Positions 8,410 to 18,050 of a stretch of DNA of 64,000 nt are shown one piece after another. The DNA is taken from positions 437,071-501,070 of the forward strand of contig NZ_NPEA01000002.1 in the NCBI RefSeq assembly GCF_002812205.1. The letters are read 5' to 3'. A program made the position numbers and the translations under genes. Source of the DNA: Leptospira neocaledonica (lineage in GTDB: Bacteria > Spirochaetota > Leptospiria > Leptospirales > Leptospiraceae). Positions within the stretch are counted from its first letter, which is position 1, and every line of letters begins with the position of its first letter. A model generated the notes under the pieces. It did no database searches. It saw only the letters and a program-made list of their open reading frames with translations, and was not told where the DNA came from.

Positions 8410-9495
8410 TTAAGTTGCTGCGGTCTCCAATTCCGGTTCAGATTCATCTTCGTCATTAAATGCTTCCGAATAGGTCATCCATCTTCCGGTGTCCGGATCC
8501 ATCAGTTTACATTTAGACGTGGATTCTAGATAATCTTTCCAAACTGATTTTCTTTCTACTACGTAAGCTCCGTAATGGACTTTGATTTCTTCCAAAGCTT
8601 GGCCAAGTTTGTAGAAAGGAATTTTCATGTGAACATGATGAGGAGAATGAATAAAAATATTATGCATGAAGAAGTTTAGCAACGCAGGAACATGATAATT
8701 TACCGTTCCTCTCATTTGTCCGTAAAACGGAGTCCATTCATCCGCTTCTTTCCAAGGAACTTCCGGGCGAATATGATGCACATATACGGTAACTCCGATG
8801 AAATAATTCCAAGAGATAAAAGGAAGAAGCCATACTTTCAGGAAAAACCAAGTTCCTAATCCTATATCGAATCCGTTAGGAGTATTCCCTCCGAAATAAA
8901 AAACCGCGCCGGCAGAACCGAATGCAAAAGTAAGCATAAGCAATTTATCTCTGAGAGCTTCTTTCATAGGGGCAGTAAAAAGAACCATTCCTTTTAGCCA
9001 AATCTCCACCAGATAATAGATCCCTCCACCGAATGCGGACCAGGAAAGTCTATGGAAAACCTTTCTGAATATTCCAAAATTTTTATATTGTTCCGGAGTC
9101 ACAGGATGCCATACGAAATCACCTTTTACTTTGATCGTATGCCCATGATGGACCCGATTATGTCCATATCCCCATTGGTTGTATGCATGCAAAGAAGGCA
9201 GCATCGCGATCTGTCCGATCCAATAAGAAAGTCTTTCACTTTTGAATAAGGAACCGTGACAGGCATCGTGTCCGATAATAAAAAGAGAAGCGATAATCAT
9301 TCCTGCAAATGCCCAAAGAAAAGGAAGATAATACCAAGTCTCGGTATTCCAAAGTAAGAATATGGTGACCGAGAAGAAAAATAAATCTCGGATAAAGTAA
9401 GCGATTCCAAGATAAGTAGGATTTTCGAAGCTGCTATCGGAGATAATCTCCCTTACACTTCCAAGAGTTTCTTTCAGTTCGGTATTCTTTTTCAT
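8410..9495 (-). CDS. Membrane fatty acid desaturase
   Basis: A 361-residue membrane di-iron desaturase with the three histidine boxes in order: HDACH at 76-80, HNRVHH at 112-117 and HSPHH at 283-287. Hydrophobic pairs lie at about 34-75 and 155-235. The spacing is like acyl-lipid (omega-6/delta-12 type) desaturases. It would insert a double bond in membrane acyl chains, which fits a lipid-adjusting role in the membrane. AGGA is correctly placed before the ATG. Confidence 0.92.
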   Translation of the reverse strand: MKKNTELKETLGSVREIISDSSFENPTYLGIAYFIRDLFFFSVTIFLLWNTETWYYLPFLWAFAGMIIASLFIIGHDACHGSLFKSERLSYWIGQIAMLPSLHAYNQWGYGHNRVHHGHTIKVKGDFVWHPVTPEQYKNFGIFRKVFHRLSWSAFGGGIYYLVEIWLKGMVLFTAPMKEALRDKLLMLTFAFGSAGAVFYFGGNTPNGFDIGLGTWFFLKVWLLPFISWNYFIGVTVYVHHIRPEVPWKEADEWTPFYGQMRGTVNYHVPALLNFFMHNIFIHSPHHVHMKIPFYKLGQALEEIKVHYGAYVVERKSVWKDYLESTSKCKLMDPDTGRWMTYSEAFNDEDESEPELETAAT

Positions 9496-9610
9496 CTTAT
9501 ATATCCTATGATTCCTGAAACAGGAGGTTTTCTTTAAGGATCGTTAGATGAGAGCGGATCGTATTCGCTTTGTTGCAGAAAAAGATCGGTATTTAAAATA
9601 TTTCTTCGAT

Positions 9611-10894
9611 TCAGGATCTGAAGATAGGAATATCTCTCTTAAAATAAGAGAAAAATAAGTCCTCGGCGGTTTCTCTACTTGAACCTGTTCTTTTACCCAA
9701 GATAATGAGACAATCCTTGGCTCTCGAAAGCGCAACATATAGAACTCTATGTTCTTCTTCCCTGATCTGCTCCGAAGAATCTTTTCTGAGATTCCACCCG
9801 TCCACCAAATCTACGATGATTGTGTGGAACTCAAGACCTTTAGCAGAATGGATCGTAAGTAATAATTCAGGCGGAACTCCCGCTCGTATATACTCTCTGA
9901 TTCTATGATTGGAACGACATAGTATCTTTAATTCACCTCCGCTTCGTTTATATAATTCTCCTAAATAAGTAAATAATTCCGGGATCTTATCTATTTTGAT
10001 CCTGGAAACGATCGCCTTTCCTTTTCTATGAGCGATTACTTTCTTTTCGATTTTGTTCTTATTTTTGGAGATAGGAATGGAAGAAGTATCCACGATTTTC
10101 GGCAGAGACCTATAATTTGTGTTCAGGAATTTTCGAGTGCAGGGTTGGAACATCTCGGGAAAATTCAAAAAATTGAATATATCTGCTCTTCTGAACGAGT
10201 ATATACCTTGGCTATCGTCTCCTACTACCAAGATCTTAGATCGTTCCGAGAGTAATTTTAAAAATCTAAGTTGTTCCGGATCGGTGTCTTGGAATTCATC
10301 CACCAAGATCCTTTTTAAACTTCTTTTAGGAATCTCGGTCCAAGCTTCTCCGTTTTCTAAAGAATCCAGAAACATGGTTACTAAATCGTCCAGATCCAGC
10401 TTTCCTTCTTTTCGTTTAAAGTTTTTATAATCTTCTAATAATGGATTTTTCCAAGTTTGGGGAAAATGAGAAGGTAACGTAGAACCGCCGATCAAAAACT
10501 CATACGGGATTCCGCCGATGGTATCCGATTTTTTACGGAACCATTCCCTAAAAAATACGTTCTTTTCGGTGGAAGTCAGGATAGAAGGTCTTTTGTTTCG
10601 AAAATCAGGATGCCAAGTGATCAATGCTCTCAGGCAGAAAGCATGAAACGTATGCACTCGAACCGATCCATCATTCGTTTTCTTTTTAATTCTTTCTTTG
10701 ATCTCTCCGGCTGCTTTGCGAGTGAAACTGAGGACCAGTATTTCTTCTCCGCTTGTACCTTGAGAGAGCTCATTTTGTACTACTCCTACTAAGGTGCTGG
10801 TCTTTCCGGAGCCTGCGGCTGCTATAACTTGTAAAAATCTGGAACGATCTTGTATGATCTCTTGTTGGGCTTCACTGAATTTGGAAAGGTTCAT
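9611..10894 (-). CDS. Short UvrD/Rep-type (SF1A) helicase
   Basis: The SF1A motifs are present in order: AAAGSGKT (25-32), TFHAFCLRAL (82-91), LVDEFQDTDPEQ (around 198-208), GDDSQGIYSFRRA (225-237), LNTNYRS (257-263), HSAKGLEFHTIIV (349-361) and EEEHRVLYVALSRAKD (379-394). All catalytic residues look intact. The protein is only 427 residues against about 650-750 in UvrD, Rep and PcrA. Only 86 residues separate the motif IV region from motif V, so the regulatory 2B subdomain is essentially missing, while 1B is mostly kept. It would be a 3'-5' translocase or helicase by family; the role is unknown. Confidence 0.9.
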   Translation of the reverse strand: MNLSKFSEAQQEIIQDRSRFLQVIAAAGSGKTSTLVGVVQNELSQGTSGEEILVLSFTRKAAGEIKERIKKKTNDGSVRVHTFHAFCLRALITWHPDFRNKRPSILTSTEKNVFFREWFRKKSDTIGGIPYEFLIGGSTLPSHFPQTWKNPLLEDYKNFKRKEGKLDLDDLVTMFLDSLENGEAWTEIPKRSLKRILVDEFQDTDPEQLRFLKLLSERSKILVVGDDSQGIYSFRRADIFNFLNFPEMFQPCTRKFLNTNYRSLPKIVDTSSIPISKNKNKIEKKVIAHRKGKAIVSRIKIDKIPELFTYLGELYKRSGGELKILCRSNHRIREYIRAGVPPELLLTIHSAKGLEFHTIIVDLVDGWNLRKDSSEQIREEEHRVLYVALSRAKDCLIILGKRTGSSRETAEDLFFSYFKRDIPIFRS

Positions 10895-10998
10895 ACGGAA
10901 CCATTTCCGGAATTTTGTTCAGTGCGCGTAATTTTTGAAGGTAAAGGACCTTCCTTCGTTTGATTTTTATTCGAAGGAAGGCTTGGGATTCTTCTTTT

Positions 10999-11901
10999 TT
11001 ATTTATCCCCTGAAGGAGGAAGATCTATAGGTTTCGGACCGTCCGTCGGAGTATTTATGATCATAGGAAGCGCATCTTTTCCGGTCGGGACAAATAAAAG
11101 TTTTGTATTAGGATTTTCGAAAGCTTTTAGTTGCAGATATTGTTTTGTCAACTGGGCCGCGATCATCTTCTGAGCTTTTGCTCTTGCTTGGGCTTCGATC
11201 ACAGTTGCTTGTGCGGTTCCTTCCGCTTCGATCACTGTGGATTTTGCTTTAGCTTCCGCGTGGATCACTGTGATTTCCGCATCCTTTTTCGCTATATTGA
11301 TCTCGAACTTCATCTGTTCCTGTTCTTGCTCTTTGGTAAGTTTACCTTCTATTGCAGTCAGGATGGGACGGCTGTATTCAATATCGTCTATGATCACATC
11401 ATCTATTTCTACATGTTTGCCTCTTAATTTTTCTCCCAAGGCTTGGCGAATATCCTGAGAGACCTTAGGAGTTTCCTTAGAAATTTTGATCATACTATAT
11501 GCGGATAACGCGTTACGAACAGATGTCCTGAATTGAGGGCGCACCACTTTTTCGTAATAATCGGGACCAATCTCTATTTGAAGATTATAGATCTCTCCCG
11601 GGACTGGTCTCAGAATGACTGCAGCTACCACATTGATGGTCAAATCATCTCTGGTAAGAACATCCACTTTTTCTTTGTAGGAGGTCCACTGGGTTTGGTA
11701 CAATACTACATCGTTCCATGGAGCGTAGAAATAAATTGCATTTGTCAATAGGTCCTTTTGGAGCCCGCTCGTTAAAGGGTGATATCTGAGTCCTGCCTCT
11801 CCAGGCCGAATATTCGTGTAACAACCCGTTCCGGCGAGCAAGCTCAGGGAAAGAAGGGCAAACAAACTCAAACTTTTAGTCAAAAATTGAAACCTGGTCA
11901 T
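10999..11901 (-). CDS. SPFH/prohibitin-type lipoprotein
   Basis: A band-7/SPFH domain protein. The lipoprotein signal ends at LLAGTGC with Cys27 as the modified residue. The SPFH core covers about residues 30-190 (GEAGLRYHPLTSGLQKDLL..., TRDDLTINVVAAVILRPVPGE). It is followed by an alanine/glutamate-rich coiled coil with repeated IEAEGTAQATVIEAQARAKAQ, typical of flotillin/prohibitin oligomerising stalks. A lipid anchor instead of a membrane helix is less common for the family. It probably forms ring-like membrane assemblies; the partner is not visible here. Confidence 0.88.
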   Translation of the reverse strand: MTRFQFLTKSLSLFALLSLSLLAGTGCYTNIRPGEAGLRYHPLTSGLQKDLLTNAIYFYAPWNDVVLYQTQWTSYKEKVDVLTRDDLTINVVAAVILRPVPGEIYNLQIEIGPDYYEKVVRPQFRTSVRNALSAYSMIKISKETPKVSQDIRQALGEKLRGKHVEIDDVIIDDIEYSRPILTAIEGKLTKEQEQEQMKFEINIAKKDAEITVIHAEAKAKSTVIEAEGTAQATVIEAQARAKAQKMIAAQLTKQYLQLKAFENPNTKLLFVPTGKDALPMIINTPTDGPKPIDLPPSGDK

Positions 11902-12037
11902 ATAAATCTCCGTAGGACCTGTCTATAGTTGGACCAGGTCCGGATTAGGAACGTTTCCTGATATTATAGAATTGGAATGGGCGACAACGAAAAACGAATG
12001 TACGAAACTATTCTTTTGATTTGAATTGGTCTAACGG

Positions 12038-12391
12038 ATGGAAGGCATGGAAGACAATCTCCAAAACTTGCCTAAAATCAGGACCAGATTCAGAGGGATT
12101 GTGGAATCTATTTCAATCGATCCCAATCCGGAAAAAGCAAGGATCTTGATCAAAGACATAAAGCTGCTGGTTTCCGGTAGAAAGGTTATATACGCTCAAG
12201 ATTTTTATTATTCCTATCGCTTTCGAAAGCAAAATCTGAAACAGGGCGACCCTGTGGAATTCGACGCCAGAATACGACCCGACAAAAGAGGAGTTTCCTC
12301 CGAAAAAATTCGTTTAAATTATCCTACAAAAATTTATAAACAGGGCCCAGACCAAGCAGGCCTATTTCCGGAAGTACGCTCTAACATTTGA
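12038..12391 (+). CDS. Hypothetical protein, 117 aa
   Basis: A small basic protein without signal peptide. The central part alternates hydrophobic residues in a beta-rich pattern (ARILIKDIKLLVSGRKVIYAQDFYYSYRF, given here only as a region around residues 34-62) and could be an OB-like barrel (GDPVEFDARIRPDKRG looks like a barrel strand). I cannot name a family. A second ATG three codons in is also possible. It ends 41 bases before the DedA gene and is probably co-transcribed with it. Confidence 0.6.
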   Translation: MEGMEDNLQNLPKIRTRFRGIVESISIDPNPEKARILIKDIKLLVSGRKVIYAQDFYYSYRFRKQNLKQGDPVEFDARIRPDKRGVSSEKIRLNYPTKIYKQGPDQAGLFPEVRSNI

Positions 12392-12432
12392 CTTCCCCGC
12401 CTGGCCCTTGAATCTGACTTTCGGAGCTGAAA

Positions 12433-13080
12433 TTGGAAACTATCAAATATCTTTTGGACTTCTTTTTGCATCTGGAAAATCATTTGGATGCGTTGATCGT
12501 TGCTTATGGCACTTGGATCTATCTGATCCTATTCTTGATCATCTTTTGTGAAACCGGTCTTGTTGTAACTCCTATACTTCCGGGAGATAGCTTGCTCTTT
12601 GCTTTAGGCGCATTTGCGGCTAGAGGAAGTTTAGATCTTGGAACACTATTGATCCTTCTGATCATTGCTGCGATCTTAGGTGACACAGTCAATTATGCGA
12701 TCGGTCATTTAGCAGGTGAACAGATCCTTGCAAAGGAGAAGGTCCCCTTCTTAAATAAAAAACACCTGGAAAAAGCCCATCAATTTTACGAAGAATATGG
12801 TGGAAAAACTATCATCATCGCAAGATTTATTCCGATCGTTAGGACATTCGCTCCTTTTGTTGCCGGGATCGGAAGTATGACTTATGCTAAATTCATTTTG
12901 TATAATATAGTCGGTGGAGTGGTTTGGATCGCTCTATTCTTATTCGGTGGTTATAAGTTCGGTAACCTTGAATTTGTCCAAAGAAATTTCAAAATTGTTA
13001 TTCTCGCGATCATAGTCATTTCAATAATGCCTGCGGTGATCGAGTATATTAGAGAAAAAAGAAAGACTAAATCTTCTTAA
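12433..13080 (+). CDS. DedA/SNARE-associated (VTT) membrane protein
   Basis: A 215-residue DedA protein with the family core: [32 protein letters not shown] and [18 protein letters not shown], the last carrying the arginine required in DedA proteins. About five hydrophobic segments. DedA proteins act as undecaprenyl-phosphate or phospholipid flippases/scramblases in the inner membrane. The start is a TTG with GGAG upstream. It is 41 bases after the small hypothetical gene. Confidence 0.92.
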   Translation: METIKYLLDFFLHLENHLDALIVAYGTWIYLILFLIIFCETGLVVTPILPGDSLLFALGAFAARGSLDLGTLLILLIIAAILGDTVNYAIGHLAGEQILAKEKVPFLNKKHLEKAHQFYEEYGGKTIIIARFIPIVRTFAPFVAGIGSMTYAKFILYNIVGGVVWIALFLFGGYKFGNLEFVQRNFKIVILAIIVISIMPAVIEYIREKRKTKSS

Positions 13081-13081
13081 G

Positions 13082-14014
13082 TTATTGGCTACAATCCTTG
13101 GTCTGTTTTAAACTTTTGACCAAGGGTTTGTCCTTATAACGTTTGAATGGAGGAGGTTCCATATCCCTGGCGATATCCGAATCTCCTCCTTTTCCTCCCG
13201 GACTAATCCCTACCGGTCCAAAACTAGAAGCCGGATAAAAACAAACCGGAAACTCTTTCGCTTCTTCTAATTTTTTAGTCTTTTCATTCGTTTTAAAAAC
13301 TTGGTCCTGTACTCGAACATACAAGAGATCCGAATTCTCGGACCAGCGAATCTTGAATTCCGGAGTTTCTTCCCATTTTGTTAATTGGAATTCGAAATAA
13401 GATCGATCATAAGAAGAAGATTGTCCGTTCACGTCCGCTATGATCAGAGTAGGAGATTCAATTTCCAGATCCGATTTCAATTTTCCTAATATAATTGCTG
13501 CCTTTCCTCCGTCCGGAGAAGGTACGAATTGAAAGATAGTTTGGTCTTCTCTTTGGAAATTTTTAGGTTCGAAAGATCGAAACCCTTTGGGCGACCAAAC
13601 CGCTGGAAAACGTATAGATCCTCCGTATTCGTCATTTGTGCCTTGGATCCAAAATAAACGATTGGTTGCAGAATGAAAATAAACGGATCCAGGTAAAGTC
13701 CAAGAGCCTATTTCATAAGAATAAATTGGTGGATCACCGGAATCGTTCAAGGCTCCTGATATTTCGTAAATCCTGAATTTAGTTCTATAATTCTTTTTGT
13801 GAGTTGTCCCGTTTAAAGGATTCCATGTATCCTTCTCCTCATAGATCACTTCTGTTTGAACTATGTTTTTACCGGTTTCAGACCAACCCCTCTCTATCGC
13901 AAGACTTGCGGGTCTCCATTGGATTTGGGAGCATTGAATGAATAAAATGGAAAAAGATATAAGTAAGTTCTTCATAAACAACCGCGTATAGGTGGATAGT
14001 AAATTAGAAACCAT
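13082..14014 (-). CDS. Hypothetical lipoprotein, 310 aa
   Basis: A likely lipoprotein: from the internal ATG at 13975 the protein begins MKNLLISFSILFIQC, giving a lipidated Cys15. The ATG at 14014 has a weak GGAA ribosome site and adds 13 residues before the signal, so either start is possible. The body is rich in WS/WK strands (IRWSENSDLLYVRVQDQVF) and resembles TolB-like beta-propeller blades, a guess from pattern only. It converges on the dedA gene with one base between the stops. Confidence 0.7.
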   Translation of the reverse strand: MVSNLLSTYTRLFMKNLLISFSILFIQCSQIQWRPASLAIERGWSETGKNIVQTEVIYEEKDTWNPLNGTTHKKNYRTKFRIYEISGALNDSGDPPIYSYEIGSWTLPGSVYFHSATNRLFWIQGTNDEYGGSIRFPAVWSPKGFRSFEPKNFQREDQTIFQFVPSPDGGKAAIILGKLKSDLEIESPTLIIADVNGQSSSYDRSYFEFQLTKWEETPEFKIRWSENSDLLYVRVQDQVFKTNEKTKKLEEAKEFPVCFYPASSFGPVGISPGGKGGDSDIARDMEPPPFKRYKDKPLVKSLKQTKDCSQ

Positions 14015-14084
14015 AAGGTTCCAGTTGGTAAGTTTATAGTATTAAAAGGAAGAGGGGAAGTAAAACTAAATTCTGAGGAAAACG

Positions 14085-14110
14085 ATAGCGCGCCGATTTC
14101 GACGCGCTAT
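14085..14110 (-). terminator. Terminator after the secreted lipase-like gene
   Basis: ATAGCGCG and CGCGCTAT form an 8-base perfect stem with a 10-base loop. On the minus strand it is followed by CGTTTTCC. It sits 12 bases past the stop of the 14122 gene. Confidence 0.7.
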
Positions 14111-14121
14111 TCTGGATTGGA

Positions 14122-14940
14122 TTATCTCCAGCCTTCGTTTTTCAATTCACTGTGGTTCAAGTATAATCCTGAGGATCCTACGGAAGGAGCTCTCGTGTGA
14201 CCTTGGAACTGAGTATAGGTTACGTTCGAGTTGAACGGCCAAATACCTTCGCTCTGAGTCAACGAAGATTGGCAAACGCTCACTCCGCCCGACTTATTAT
14301 AAGCACAGGAAGAATGGAAAGCGACTGCGTAATCGTCCTCGCCTGGAAGAATCAGGGATGCACCAGCCATACCTTTATAACCTGGTACTTGGTATACAGT
14401 GATACCTGCAGTGTTGTTGTGGTTGTAAGCGCCACGAGCGGTTCCAACGATCAGGGATTTATCCATTGCGTTACCGCCGAATCCAAATGTAATACCATTT
14501 AGAGCGGAAGCAAGCTCGGATCCACCGGAAGCAGAAGCCAATGCAGTAACTTTAGTTACATTATAACCTTTGCTAGAAGTGGTTCCACCTAAGTTAGATA
14601 ACCAATACTCAATCGCATAACAACCCGCGCTATGACATACGATCTTGCAGGAGTTAGAACCCTTGCAATATGTATTCAAGCCCGTAGTGATATTGGTCTG
14701 AGCTCTGGCCGATCCATAATTTCTTGGGTCAGAAGTTCCGTCGTAACCAACGAAAATTTTAGAACCGGACACTGAGTTCGGTGCGCTTCCCCAATAATTA
14801 TTCACGTCAGTAGTTCCCACTCCGTTGTGGTTGCTGTCAGACTTTCCGTGAATGAAAACCGTATAGGTTTGTGCAGAAAGCGAGCCAACAAAGAACGATG
14901 CGAAAACACATCCCAATACCATACTTTTCCAATTTTTCAT
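14122..14940 (-). CDS. Secreted lipase-like alpha/beta-hydrolase
   Basis: The ATG at 14940 starts a clean Sec signal peptide (cleavage after GSLSA, residue 23). The open frame extends upstream to 15087 but those 49 residues are not signal-like. The mature protein begins YTVFIHGKSDS, an HG oxyanion-hole strand. The nucleophile elbow is KIVCHSAGCYA (Ser104), with a cysteine replacing the usual first glycine of GxSxG. Candidate acid and base are Asp202/203 and His209 or His263. Six cysteines suggest disulfides in an exported enzyme. The substrate is probably an ester or lipid; no lid or family can be named. Confidence 0.78.
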   Translation of the reverse strand: MKNWKSMVLGCVFASFFVGSLSAQTYTVFIHGKSDSNHNGVGTTDVNNYWGSAPNSVSGSKIFVGYDGTSDPRNYGSARAQTNITTGLNTYCKGSNSCKIVCHSAGCYAIEYWLSNLGGTTSSKGYNVTKVTALASASGGSELASALNGITFGFGGNAMDKSLIVGTARGAYNHNNTAGITVYQVPGYKGMAGASLILPGEDDYAVAFHSSCAYNKSGGVSVCQSSLTQSEGIWPFNSNVTYTQFQGHTRAPSVGSSGLYLNHSELKNEGWR

Positions 14941-15359
14941 CTTCTCTATTCTCCGATCTTTTGGGAAAACCAAAACCATAACTTTTGATTTTCCCGGTCT
15001 ACAAGTATGAGCTATGCGGCTTTCTGAGTCAAGTGATTGGACTTTTTTTAACATAACGGGTAGAATGTAAAAATGATAACAATTCAATAAATATATTATA
15101 AAATTATAATGTATAACGTACGTTACAATAGCATGCAGTGTTAGTTACAATTTATTTCCAAACAATTGTTACGAGGATTTGTAAGTAAAAAATAAGAAGA
15201 TTGGCAAACCAAACAATGGGACTGAAAAGAATTCGTTCTAATAAAACTAGTCCAAAAGGGTTAGGTAATTTCTTCTTTATAGATTCTTAAAATAAAGGTT
15301 GAGAAAGGCTCCCCATTTCATATACAGGTGAGCCTGTACTGGGCACTGAAAAATTAGAG
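14941..15359. promoter_or_regulatory. AT-rich divergent promoter region with a 12-base palindrome
   Basis: This noncoding gap separates the divergent lipase-like and 15360 genes. At 15114-15125 lies the perfect palindrome TAACGTACGTTA, about 175 bases from the lipase start, within a very AT-rich stretch; GTTAC-type half sites recur at 15123-15127 and 15143-15148. It may be an operator; nothing else is recognisable. Confidence 0.35.
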
Positions 15360-16568
15360 ATGAGTCAAAAAAAAATTTTTATCTACCTTGGGATTGCCAT
15401 CGCAGCCGCCTTGGTTTTCTATCTATTAAGGGATGAGGCTGAACAAAACGGTTGGTTCTTGTCGGAAGAAGAGAAAAAAGCAAAAGCAGAATGGATGGCA
15501 AAAGGAAGTCCTCCTGGTGGTGGTTCTGCAGAGGACAATTCTAACTTTTTAGAAAGTTTAGACGAATCTATTCCTCCTGAAAAAGTTTTAAGAGATTATT
15601 TAGAATGGTCCGAATATCCGCCGAACTCCAGGCCTTTGACCAAGTATAATGAAGACCTAACAAACCCTTATTTTATACAAATTTCTCCGATTCCGATGGT
15701 GGATAAGCCGGAGGACAAAAAACCAAACGGATATTCCTGTAAATTACAACCTTTACAATGGGCGGCAATTGGCGTAAAGGATCCACTTCATATAACCTTA
15801 GAATGTTTTAATACGAGTAGCTTCGAAAAAGTTCCATTAAATATTCGTAATGTAAAACTTTGGAAAGAATTTGACGGGAACAAATTTGTGGCATTACCTC
15901 CGGATGGAAATGATAAGGGAATCGATGGGGACACCCAGGCCAAAGACAATGTTTTTACATTCGAATGGAGGCCTACTTACAAGGATTGGGGAGATATGTT
16001 TCTAGAAGTGGAAATCGAGTATGGAAAGGAGAAGAAGCAGGGCAAAGTTCTATCATCCTTCTTTTCTTCTCCATACCAGCCTGCGGAATGGAGCGGTTAC
16101 TTTTTGGATATTCCCAGAGACGGTTCTTTGAGTATAAAGGCAGGAGTGAACGTATTTAAGGCCGGAACTTATCATCTAGAAGCCAATCTTGTGAATGCTG
16201 GTAATGGCGATCCGATAGCTTGGGCGAGTTTCGATGGTAAATTGAACGCCGGAAGGCAAGAAGTAGAGTTTCTGTTCTTTGGGAAATTAATCAGAGAAAG
16301 CGGATACGAAGGGCCTTATGCTTTTACACAATTAAGAGGTCATAGAGTCAATCTTGCCGTAGATCCGGATTGGTTCGGGCAAGGAGAGGAAGGAATGAGA
16401 AGGATCCTTGCCGCAAAGACTACGGAGCCTGATAAAGAGCTGGTCGGTCCTTATAAAGAAAACAATTATACTACCAAAGAATATAATCTGAATACATTCT
16501 CCCTAAAAGCCTATGAGTCTCCGGAGAAGGACCAGAAGGTGAAACAATTACAAGACCTCGCGCGTTAG
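15360..16568 (+). CDS. Membrane-anchored hypothetical protein, 402 aa
   Basis: One N-terminal membrane segment (IFIYLGIAIAAALVFYLL, about residues 6-23) anchors a large extracytoplasmic domain. A linker with GSPPGGGSAEDN follows the membrane segment. The body is beta-rich with immunoglobulin-like strand spacing (EWRPTYKDWGDMFLEVEIEYG; AGTYHLEANLVNAGNGDPIAWASF). I do not recognise a named family. The 77-base gap to the adenylate cyclase gene suggests one transcript. Confidence 0.75.
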   Translation: MSQKKIFIYLGIAIAAALVFYLLRDEAEQNGWFLSEEEKKAKAEWMAKGSPPGGGSAEDNSNFLESLDESIPPEKVLRDYLEWSEYPPNSRPLTKYNEDLTNPYFIQISPIPMVDKPEDKKPNGYSCKLQPLQWAAIGVKDPLHITLECFNTSSFEKVPLNIRNVKLWKEFDGNKFVALPPDGNDKGIDGDTQAKDNVFTFEWRPTYKDWGDMFLEVEIEYGKEKKQGKVLSSFFSSPYQPAEWSGYFLDIPRDGSLSIKAGVNVFKAGTYHLEANLVNAGNGDPIAWASFDGKLNAGRQEVEFLFFGKLIRESGYEGPYAFTQLRGHRVNLAVDPDWFGQGEEGMRRILAAKTTEPDKELVGPYKENNYTTKEYNLNTFSLKAYESPEKDQKVKQLQDLAR

Positions 16569-16645
16569 TCGAAAATGGCAGGATTTATTTGGAATAGAAC
16601 CTTGTTCTTGAGCCGATATTAGGATGAAAAGAGGGCAAATTCGGA

Positions 16646-17983
16646 ATGAAGAAAGTAAATGATATATATGATGCGATTCTGGAATGGTTTCAGGCTAAAA
16701 AAATCACGAGTGGTCTGACTCAATCCGAAGCAAGGCCGGTCCGAACTACATTTTACACTCAATTGAGTATGCTTGCGATCCCAACACTACTAGTTGTCTC
16801 AATCTATTTTAATGAACCTCCTGAAACCCATACCTTCTCTTTTATCCATTATTTCCTTCTTATCATTCCGTTACTATTTGCATTTTATTTATTAAGATTA
16901 CGTTATTATAATTTATCTGCGGTAATTACATTAGTCGCTGTTAATTATCACCTTTTAGCGCTGACAATGTCTCAAGCGGATGATCCTGCACCGTTAGGGT
17001 TTCTAGTTACTTCTATTTTGTCATTTCTAATGATCTCTAAGAAGTTTAATACTGTAAGGGTCGTAATCTCTATTTTGCCTTTAGGGCTTTTTCTTTTTAG
17101 CCAGTACTATTATAAAGTTTTAGGCGGGGATGCGATATTTGGTCCACCGAGATGGGTAGTACCGGCCGAGTATCTTATGCCCCCTCTGGTACTACTATGC
17201 GTTCTTTTCGTTCTGATTATTTACCAATTTGTGAAGGCGGTAGATTTGGCAGAAGCAAAGTTAACGGAAGAGCATAAAAAGTCGGAGCAATTGCTTCTTA
17301 ATATATTGCCGGAAGAAATTGCCCAAGAGTTAAAAGAAAAGGGAGTTTCAGAACCTCGCGTACATCGCAGTGCAACGGTTTGTTTTACCGACTTCAAGGG
17401 TTTCACTCAGATTGCGGAGACTCTATCGCCCACGGAACTTGTTGCGGAGCTCGACCGTTGCTTCTCTTATTTTGATAGTGTAATGGAAAGGCATAATCTC
17501 GAGAAGCTCAAGACGATAGGGGACAGTTACATGTTCGCGGGTAGTATCCCGGAATCGAATCGAACACATGCTGTGGACTGCGTGATGGCCGCTCTGGAGA
17601 TCCAAGCATTCATGAATCAAATGAAAGAAATCAAAGCAAACCAAGGCCTACCATACTGGGAGCTTCGACTTGGGATCCACTCAGGCGATTTGATAGCTGG
17701 CGTAATTGGTGAGAAGAAGTTTGCATACGACGTATGGAGCGATACTGTCAATACTGCAAGCAGATGTGAATCATCCGGTATTCCCGGCCGTATCAATATT
17801 TCTGGTACCACATACGAACTAGTAAAAGATTTCTTCGAATGCGAATACAGGGGAGCAGTGCCTGCCAAAAACAAAGGAGAGATCGAAATGTACTTTGTGA
17901 ATGGACTCTTGGCAGATCTTCGACGAGCGGGAGAAGATAGAATTCCAAACGAAGAGTTTCGGAGAAGATATAAGCAGCTTTGA
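16646..17983 (+). CDS. Membrane class III adenylate cyclase
   Basis: Six predicted membrane segments (about residues 40-195), a short helical linker (KLTEEHKKSEQLLLNILPEEIA), then a class III cyclase domain. Catalytic residues read directly: metal Asp249 in CFTDFKGF, Asp293 in IGDSYM, base-selecting Lys289 (KTIGD) and Asp362 (YDVW), and transition-state Asn369 and Arg373 in NTASR. The Lys/Asp pair is the ATP-specific set, so cAMP rather than cGMP is the predicted product. The input signal to the membrane part is unknown. The layout, with six helices and no known sensor domain, is common in Leptospira. Confidence 0.93.
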   Translation: MKKVNDIYDAILEWFQAKKITSGLTQSEARPVRTTFYTQLSMLAIPTLLVVSIYFNEPPETHTFSFIHYFLLIIPLLFAFYLLRLRYYNLSAVITLVAVNYHLLALTMSQADDPAPLGFLVTSILSFLMISKKFNTVRVVISILPLGLFLFSQYYYKVLGGDAIFGPPRWVVPAEYLMPPLVLLCVLFVLIIYQFVKAVDLAEAKLTEEHKKSEQLLLNILPEEIAQELKEKGVSEPRVHRSATVCFTDFKGFTQIAETLSPTELVAELDRCFSYFDSVMERHNLEKLKTIGDSYMFAGSIPESNRTHAVDCVMAALEIQAFMNQMKEIKANQGLPYWELRLGIHSGDLIAGVIGEKKFAYDVWSDTVNTASRCESSGIPGRINISGTTYELVKDFFECEYRGAVPAKNKGEIEMYFVNGLLADLRRAGEDRIPNEEFRRRYKQL

Positions 17984-18050
17984 CACGTCTCTTTTAGGTC
18001 GTTTCGCGATTTTTCATTGTCTCCATTCAAAAAAAGGAGTTAAAAAAGGA

